This document shows, one piece after another, positions 58,884 through 64,000 of a stretch of 64,000 bases of DNA. The stretch's first letter is position 1. Each line of letters begins with the position of its first letter. The notes under the pieces are model-generated. The model made no database searches and was not told where the DNA came from. It worked only from the letters and a program-made list of their open reading frames with translations. A program made the translations under genes and the position numbers. This DNA is from Siccibacter colletis (GTDB lineage: Bacteria; Pseudomonadota; Gammaproteobacteria; Enterobacterales; Enterobacteriaceae): assembly GCF_000696575.1 (NCBI RefSeq), contig NZ_JMSQ01000026.1, positions 1 through 64,000 of the forward strand. The letters run 5' to 3'.

Positions 58884-59990
58884 GTGACGATCTCCTCTTT
58901 ACCGCGCAGCGGTTTCCTGTCGCTGAGTCTGCTGGCCTCGCTGGTGCTGGCAGGGTGTAGCAGTGAAAAGCAGCACTCCGCCCCCGGTCAGCCCACCGTC
59001 GATGTGCGCAAGGTGGTAAAGCAGAAGATGCCGGCGCGTATCAACGATCGCGACGGCTGGGCGCGGGATATCGCTACGGCATTTGAGAGCCAGAAGCTAC
59101 CCGCTACGCTTGATAACGTCTGTTCGGTACTGGCGGTGGCGGAGCAGGAGTCGGGCTACGTTGCCGATCCGGTGGTGCCGGGGCTGAGTAAGATTGCCTG
59201 GCAGGAGATCGACCGGCGCGCGGAAAAACTGCATATTCCGGCGTTCCTGGTGCGTACCGCGCTGAAAATCCCCTCTTCAAATGGCAAAAGCTACAGCGAA
59301 CGGCTGGATAAGGTGACCACCGAGAAGCAGCTCAGCGCGATTTTTGACGACGTGCTGAACCGCGTACCGCTCGGCCAGAGGCTGTTCGGCTCGCTCAACC
59401 CGGTGCATACCGGCGGGCCCATGCAGGTAGCCATCGCCTTTGCCGAAGCACACACCGACGGCTACCCGTGGCAGCGTGAAGGCAGCGTGCGGGAAGAGGT
59501 GTTCACCCGCCGCGGTGGCATGTGGTTCGGCATCTACCATCTGTTGAACTATCCGGCCAACTATTCGCGCTCCCTGTACCGCTTCGCCGATTTCAACGCC
59601 GGATGGTACGCCAGCCGCAATGCCGCGTTTCAGAATGCCGTCAGTAAAGCCAGCGGCGTGAAGCTGGCGCTGGATGGCGATTTGATTCGTTACGACAGCG
59701 ACGAGCCGGGCAAAACCGAACTGGCGGTGCGTAAGCTGGCGTCACAGCTGGATCTGGATAACGACGATATTCATCGCGCGCTGCGCAAGGGCGACACCCT
59801 GGATTTCGAAGACACGACGCTTTACGCCCGCACCTTTGCGCTGGCGGAGAAGAAGACGGGAAGAACCTTACCGAAGGAAGTGTTGCCGGGGATCACGCTG
59901 GAGAGTCCGAAGATCACCCGTCAGCTTACCACTGCGTGGTTTGCTAAACGGGTGGATGAGCGTCGGGCCAGATGTACTGGCCAGAACTAG
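58884..59990 (+). CDS. yaiW: outer-membrane lipoprotein YaiW
   Basis: A 368-aa surface lipoprotein with a lipobox LAGC (Cys25), starting at GTG. It is related to E. coli YaiW, which is reported to aid uptake of the proline-rich peptide Bac7 together with SbmA; the adjacent position supports that link. The mature part is a DUF1615 domain ([32 protein letters not shown]), with a lysozyme-like look. Its stop overlaps the yaiY stop by four bases. Confidence 0.92.
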   Translation: MTISSLPRSGFLSLSLLASLVLAGCSSEKQHSAPGQPTVDVRKVVKQKMPARINDRDGWARDIATAFESQKLPATLDNVCSVLAVAEQESGYVADPVVPGLSKIAWQEIDRRAEKLHIPAFLVRTALKIPSSNGKSYSERLDKVTTEKQLSAIFDDVLNRVPLGQRLFGSLNPVHTGGPMQVAIAFAEAHTDGYPWQREGSVREEVFTRRGGMWFGIYHLLNYPANYSRSLYRFADFNAGWYASRNAAFQNAVSKASGVKLALDGDLIRYDSDEPGKTELAVRKLASQLDLDNDDIHRALRKGDTLDFEDTTLYARTFALAEKKTGRTLPKEVLPGITLESPKITRQLTTAWFAKRVDERRARCTGQN

Positions 59991-60295
59991 TAGTGACGCT
60001 GGCGGACCTTTAGCCAGACAGCGACGGCGGCAAACAGCACACAGCCGAGAATAAACGGAATCAGTCCAAAAACGGTACCGACCGCGAGTTCCATCTCAAT
60101 GCGGGGACGATTGTTGTCCTGCATCTGCATCAGATGCTCAAACACACCCGGCGCATGCATCAGCACGTTCAGCAACTGGGAACCGACCCAGAAGCAGAAC
60201 AGTACAAACACGGCATAGGCAACGTTGCCAAGGGTAGTTGATTTGTCACGCTTTTTCCCGGCGATGATGGGTTTAGACATTGTAAAATCAGCCAT
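59987..60295 (-). CDS. yaiY: DUF2755 family inner-membrane protein YaiY
   Basis: A 102-aa protein with two hydrophobic segments (about 24-45 and 72-94). The start and end resemble E. coli YaiY (MADFTMSK). No function is known. It is convergent with yaiW. Confidence 0.88.
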   Translation of the reverse strand: MADFTMSKPIIAGKKRDKSTTLGNVAYAVFVLFCFWVGSQLLNVLMHAPGVFEHLMQMQDNNRPRIEMELAVGTVFGLIPFILGCVLFAAVAVWLKVRQRHY

Positions 60296-60569
60296 TATGA
60301 CCTCCCGGGGAACTCACTTTTGCCGGCGCTGCGCCAGCAATACATGACTGAGTCTGACAGGTCATAGGAATTGTCAATATCAGATTGATGGTAATTTCTG
60401 CTGCAGATTACTCCTGGATGTCAGTTTTATGTAATCACTCACATTTTTGTTACTTAATTAATCAAACGATAACATTTAAGACTTTCCGTAGCGCTGACGT
60501 CGCGACCCGGCACGCAGACAGGCGACGGGGAACTGTGCGAAGATGCGCGTTTTCAACTCTGGAGCGATC

Positions 60570-60788
60570 ATGAAGCTGTCTGCCAAAATGCGCCGTGACT
60601 GGCATTACTATGCCTTTGCCATCGGCCTGACCTTTATTCTGTACGGTATTGTCGGTTTGCTGGGTTTCGAAGCCAAAGGCTGGCAAACCTATGCGGTGGG
60701 GCTGGTAGCCTGGGCGATCAGCATGTGGCTGGCGAGCCTGATTATTCGCCGTCGCCCGGAGGATGAACCGGACGAGGCGAACAAGTAA
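60570..60788 (+). CDS. yaiZ: DUF2754 family inner-membrane protein YaiZ
   Basis: A 72-aa protein with two membrane segments (HYYAFAIGLTFILYGIVGLL and VGLVAWAISMWLASLII). The ATG at 60570 aligns with E. coli YaiZ; the frame is open from 60543. Function unknown. It ends three bases before the convergent ddlA stop. Confidence 0.88.
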   Translation: MKLSAKMRRDWHYYAFAIGLTFILYGIVGLLGFEAKGWQTYAVGLVAWAISMWLASLIIRRRPEDEPDEANK

Positions 60789-60791
60789 CCC

Positions 60792-61892
60792 TTAGCGGGT
60801 GATGGCGCTTTTCAGCGCGCTGTCTGCGGCGTAGCGCTCCAGCGCCAGCTCAATCAGGCGGGTGATCAGGGTCTGGTAGTCCAGCCCGCTGGCCTGCCAC
60901 AGCTTGGGATACATGCTGATATTGGTAAAGCCAGGCAGGGTGTTGATCTCGTTGATAATCACCTCGTTTTCCGGCGTCAGGAACACGTCCACGCGCGCCA
61001 TGCCGGCGCACTCCAGCGTCTGATACGCGGCAACAGCAATCTCACGGATACGGTCGTTAATCTGCGGATCGATGGCGGCCGGCACCACCACCTGCGCGCC
61101 TTTGTCATCGATGTATTTGGTGTCGTACGAGTAGAAGGCATCGTTCACCACCACTTCACCACAGGTGCTGGCCTGCGGGTGATCGTTACCCAGCACCGCA
61201 CACTCAATCTCTCGTCCGGTGATGCCCTGTTCAATCAACACCTTATGATCGAATTCAAACGCCAGCGCAACGGCGGCCTCAAACTCTTCTGCGCGGGTCA
61301 CTTTGCTGACCCCGACCGACGACCCCTGGTTGGCCGGCTTCACGAACAGCGGCAGGCCGAGACGGGCGGTGACGGCCTCAAAGGTAAAGCGCGCGCGACT
61401 GGTGCGCGTCAGGGTCACAAAGGGGGCGACGTTCAGCCCCGCATCGCGCAGCAGACGCTTGGCAATGTCTTTATCCATGCTCACTGCGGAACCCAATACG
61501 CCGGAGCCGACAAACGGCAGATTTGCCATGCGCAGCATCCCCTGCAGCGAGCCGTCTTCGCCGAGCGTGCCGTGGACGATGGGGAAAATCACATCCACCT
61601 GGGAGAGCGCCTCGCCCTGACGGGATTCGATCAGCTGCGCCTGGGCCACGCCCGGCACCAGCGCGACGGTGTTTTCCGACCGGTTCAGGGCAATACGCGC
61701 CGGGTCCTGGGCGTTCAGCAGGTAGTTGCTGGCATCATTGATATGCCACTCCCCCTGCTTATCAATGCCGAGCAGCACCACATCAAACTTCGTTTTATCG
61801 ATGGCATCGACGATATTTTTCGCTGACTGCAGCGATACTTCGTGCTCCGCCGATTTCCCACCAAAAACAATGCCTACCCGCAGTTTTGCCAT
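60792..61892 (-). CDS. ddlA: D-alanine--D-alanine ligase A
   Basis: A 366-aa ATP-grasp enzyme that joins two D-Ala for peptidoglycan precursors, the target of D-cycloserine. Motifs: [52 protein letters not shown], and the metal site [14 protein letters not shown]. The ATG at 61892 gives [10 protein letters not shown] as in E. coli; the longer frame (to 61979) is not used. Confidence 0.97.
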   Translation of the reverse strand: MAKLRVGIVFGGKSAEHEVSLQSAKNIVDAIDKTKFDVVLLGIDKQGEWHINDASNYLLNAQDPARIALNRSENTVALVPGVAQAQLIESRQGEALSQVDVIFPIVHGTLGEDGSLQGMLRMANLPFVGSGVLGSAVSMDKDIAKRLLRDAGLNVAPFVTLTRTSRARFTFEAVTARLGLPLFVKPANQGSSVGVSKVTRAEEFEAAVALAFEFDHKVLIEQGITGREIECAVLGNDHPQASTCGEVVVNDAFYSYDTKYIDDKGAQVVVPAAIDPQINDRIREIAVAAYQTLECAGMARVDVFLTPENEVIINEINTLPGFTNISMYPKLWQASGLDYQTLITRLIELALERYAADSALKSAITR

Positions 61893-62034
61893 GACCCACA
61901 CGTCCCCAACAGTAAGAAAGCCCCTACCATAGCACGCTGATTTTCCGCTTTCATGCGCTTCATTGCCCGGGCTACGCATCGGGCGGGCTGAGCCGTCTAT
62001 ACTGTGTGTTCTGCATACAAATCAGGGAGGGGGG

Positions 62035-62733
62035 ATGAAAAAAGGGGGAGGTCTGGTGACCGGAATCGTAATCGCCGCCGTGATGGGCTACTGGCTCTAT
62101 GACTATCTGCCGTCGCACTATAATCCCTTCGCGCCGCTTTCACCCACCGATCCGCCGACGATGATCACGCGCTACAAGCTGCGCGAGCTGGCAAAACAGC
62201 CGGAAGCCTGTATGGCGGTCCTGAATCAGGCGCAGCAGCTGAAGATGATCGCGTTTCGCCCGGCACCTGACGTGCGCGGCGACTGTACCGTGGAAAACCC
62301 GGTGCGCGTCACCCGCTTTGGCGATGTAGCGCTCAGCAGCTCGTTTCTCGCCAGCTGCCCGCTGGCGGTGAGCAGCGCCATGTTCGTCCAGCAGCGCGCC
62401 GTCCCGGCTGCGCAGACGGTGGCAGGCAGCAAGCTCACGCGTATCGACCACCTGGGCAGCTTCGCCTGCCGCAATATCTATAACCGTCCCGGCGCGCGCC
62501 TGAGCGAACACGCCACTGCCGATGCGCTGGACATCAGCGGTTTTCGCCTTGCCAACGGCGAGCGGCTGAGCGTCGTCCGCGACTGGAACAATCAGGCGCA
62601 GAAGGGCGCGCTGCTGCGCCAGCTGTTCAGCGACAGCTGCGCGTTTTACGGCAACGCGCTGGGGCCGGAGTATAACGCTGCCCATGCCGACCATTTCCAT
62701 CTCGGGATGCGCGGCTTCGGGATCTGCCGGTAG
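62035..62733 (+). CDS. extensin-like/LAS-metallopeptidase-like anchored protein
   Basis: A protein of about 232 aa. A single N-terminal membrane segment (LVTGIVIAAVMGYWLYDYL) anchors it with the body outside. The C-terminal domain is of the extensin-like type. It contains H-x6-D (SEHATADALDISGF) and H-x-H (HADHFHLGMRG), the metal motifs of LAS peptidases such as VanY and MepA, with four Cys in likely disulphides. A peptidoglycan hydrolase role is plausible beside ddlA but unproven. AGGGAGGGG precedes the ATG. Confidence 0.78.
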   Translation: MKKGGGLVTGIVIAAVMGYWLYDYLPSHYNPFAPLSPTDPPTMITRYKLRELAKQPEACMAVLNQAQQLKMIAFRPAPDVRGDCTVENPVRVTRFGDVALSSSFLASCPLAVSSAMFVQQRAVPAAQTVAGSKLTRIDHLGSFACRNIYNRPGARLSEHATADALDISGFRLANGERLSVVRDWNNQAQKGALLRQLFSDSCAFYGNALGPEYNAAHADHFHLGMRGFGICR

Positions 62734-62818
62734 GGCGCTGGAGTGTGATACAGTCGTCACTATCACCGTTTAGCCGTCTGGCCCCGTGGGCCGGACCCAC
62801 AGTCTGAAATAACGCCCT

Positions 62819-64000
62819 ATGGAATCCTGGAAGGTCAATCTCATCTCTGTCTGGTTCGGCTGCTTCTTTACCGGGCTTGCTATCAGCCAGATCCTGCCGT
62901 TCCTTCCCCTGTACGTGGCGCAGCTCGGTGTCAGCTCGCATGAAGCGCTGTCGATGTGGTCGGGGCTGACCTTTAGCGTCACCTTTTTGATTTCGGCAAT
63001 TGTGTCGCCGATGTGGGGCAGCCTTGCTGACCGCAAGGGACGCAAGCTGATGCTGCTGCGCGCCTCGCTGGGGATGGCGATCGCTATTCTGCTGCAGGCC
63101 TTTGCCACCAACGTCTGGCAGCTGTTTTTCCTGCGGGCAGTGATGGGGCTGACGTCCGGCTATATTCCTAACGCGATGGCGCTGGTGGCCTCGCAGGTGC
63201 CGCGAGAACGCAGCGGCTGGGCGCTCAGCACGCTCTCCACCGCCCAGATAAGCGGCGTGATCGTCGGGCCGCTGATGGGCGGCTTTCTGGCGGACTATCT
63301 GGGGCTGCGCACGGTGTTTATCTTTACCGCCGTGCTGCTGATGGTGAGCTTTACCGTTACGCTGTTTCTCATTAAAGAGGGGCCGCGCCCGGCGGTAAAT
63401 AAAGCACAGCGGCTGAGTGGCGAGGCGGTATTTGCTTCCCTGCCGCAGCCGTGGCTGGTGGTCAGCCTGTTTGTCACCACGCTGGTGATCCAGCTCTCCA
63501 ACGGCTCGATAAGCCCGATTCTTGCGTTGTTCATCCAGTCGCTGGCCCCGCACAGTACCAATATCGCGTTTCTCAGCGGGTTTATTGCGGCGGTGCCGGG
63601 CGTTTCCGCGCTGCTGGCGGCCCCGCGGCTGGGTAAGCTCGGCGACCGGATCGGCACCGGGCGCATTCTGCTCGCCACCCTGAGCGTGGCCGTGGTGCTG
63701 TTTTTTGCCATGTCGTTTGTGACCTCGCCCACCCAGCTGGCGGTGCTGCGTTTCCTGCTCGGCTTTGCGGATGGCGCAATGCTGCCGGCGGTACAAACCC
63801 TGCTGCTGAAATATTCCAGCGATCAGGTTACCGGGCGCATTTTCGGTTACAACCAGTCGTTTATGTATCTCGGAAACGTCGCCGGGCCGCTGATGGGCGC
63901 GGCGGTGTCGGCAATGGCAGGATTTCGTTGGGTATTTATCGCGACTGCGATAGTGGTGCTGATCAATGTCTGGCAACTGTGGCGCGCGTTAAAGAAGGCG
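62819..64000 (+). CDS. MFS drug efflux transporter, MdtG-like (partial, runs off the window)
   Basis: A frame open from ATG 62819 to the window edge encodes 394 residues of a 12-segment DHA1 transporter. It resembles E. coli Mdt[45 protein letters not shown], and the repeated [14 protein letters not shown]. MdtG confers fosfomycin and deoxycholate resistance, but the substrate of this homologue is unknown. E. coli keeps mdtG elsewhere, so this may be a paralog. The ribosome site is weak. The stop lies beyond 64000. Confidence 0.88.
   Translation, partial: MESWKVNLISVWFGCFFTGLAISQILPFLPLYVAQLGVSSHEALSMWSGLTFSVTFLISAIVSPMWGSLADRKGRKLMLLRASLGMAIAILLQAFATNVWQLFFLRAVMGLTSGYIPNAMALVASQVPRERSGWALSTLSTAQISGVIVGPLMGGFLADYLGLRTVFIFTAVLLMVSFTVTLFLIKEGPRPAVNKAQRLSGEAVFASLPQPWLVVSLFVTTLVIQLSNGSISPILALFIQSLAPHSTNIAFLSGFIAAVPGVSALLAAPRLGKLGDRIGTGRILLATLSVAVVLFFAMSFVTSPTQLAVLRFLLGFADGAMLPAVQTLLLKYSSDQVTGRIFGYNQSFMYLGNVAGPLMGAAVSAMAGFRWVFIATAIVVLINVWQLWRALKKA

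Noticed and set aside
61999..62030. A LexA-like box before the extensin-like gene (TATACTGTGTG...)
   Set aside because: It has a CTG half but no CAG at the required distance.
62627..63976. A 449-aa open frame on the minus strand
   Set aside because: It is the complement of the MdtG-like transporter and the extensin-like gene. Its Arg/His/Gln-rich translation is typical of shadow frames in GC-rich coding DNA.

Overview
The window is chromosomal DNA from a gamma-proteobacterium of the Enterobacteriaceae. Gene content and order point to an Enterobacter/Leclercia/Lelliottia-type organism, but I cannot fix the genus from this piece. The first 25 kb follow the Escherichia coli order almost gene for gene: the end of an rrnH-type operon (5S, tRNA-Asp), dkgB, yafC, yafD, yafE, mltD, gloB, yafS, rnhA, dnaQ, aspV, yafV, fadE, gmhA, yafJ, dpaA (yafK), dinB, pepD, gpt, frsA, crl, phoE, proB, proA, thrW. 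It differs from E. coli by an extra MFS transporter between yafC and yafD, and it lacks the toxin-antitoxin and accessory genes that flank dinB in K-12.

At thrW the backbone is interrupted by an 11.1-kb P4-like phage satellite (25187-36329) bounded by a 19-bp direct repeat of the tRNA 3' end. It carries a tyrosine integrase, an AlpA/Vis regulator, a helical protein in a Sid-like position, and a P2-type major capsid protein gene broken by one in-frame amber codon. It also has a P4 CI/C4-type antisense RNA region with a Kil/Icd-like small protein, an alpha-type primase-helicase, an iteron cluster (ten GGTAAC boxes) and an Ogr/Delta zinc-finger activator. Two AT-rich genes look like cargo: a 265-aa protein overlapping the integrase, and a 477-aa protein ending in a PD-(D/E)XK nuclease fold beside attR. 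The second is the best candidate in the window for an undescribed defence gene.

From 36.3 to 38.3 kb lies a further AT-rich scar outside the att repeat, with a small secreted protein and a uracil-DNA-glycosylase-like protein. The stretch from 38.3 to 54.3 kb holds genes that E. coli K-12 lacks or keeps elsewhere: a RoxA-type oxygenase, a membrane protein plus sorbosone-dehydrogenase-like lipoprotein pair, an unknown 193-aa protein behind a strong LexA box (apparently SOS-controlled), a DJ-1/PfpI protein, the nitric-oxide detoxification locus norR-norVW with three NorR enhancers, a rhodanese, a LysR regulator, the taurine operon tauABCD and a two-domain OlsF-like acyltransferase. E. coli-like order then returns with hemB, ampH, sbmA, yaiW, yaiY, yaiZ and ddlA, with a CinA/PncC-type amidase inserted. 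An extensin-like/LAS-metallopeptidase-like protein and an MdtG-like transporter that runs off the right end close the window.

Regulatory sites that can be read directly include LexA boxes (dinB and the 193-aa gene), a FadR operator at fadE, two Pho boxes at phoE, and NorR, IHF and sigma-54 elements at norV. Many hairpin terminators are also visible.
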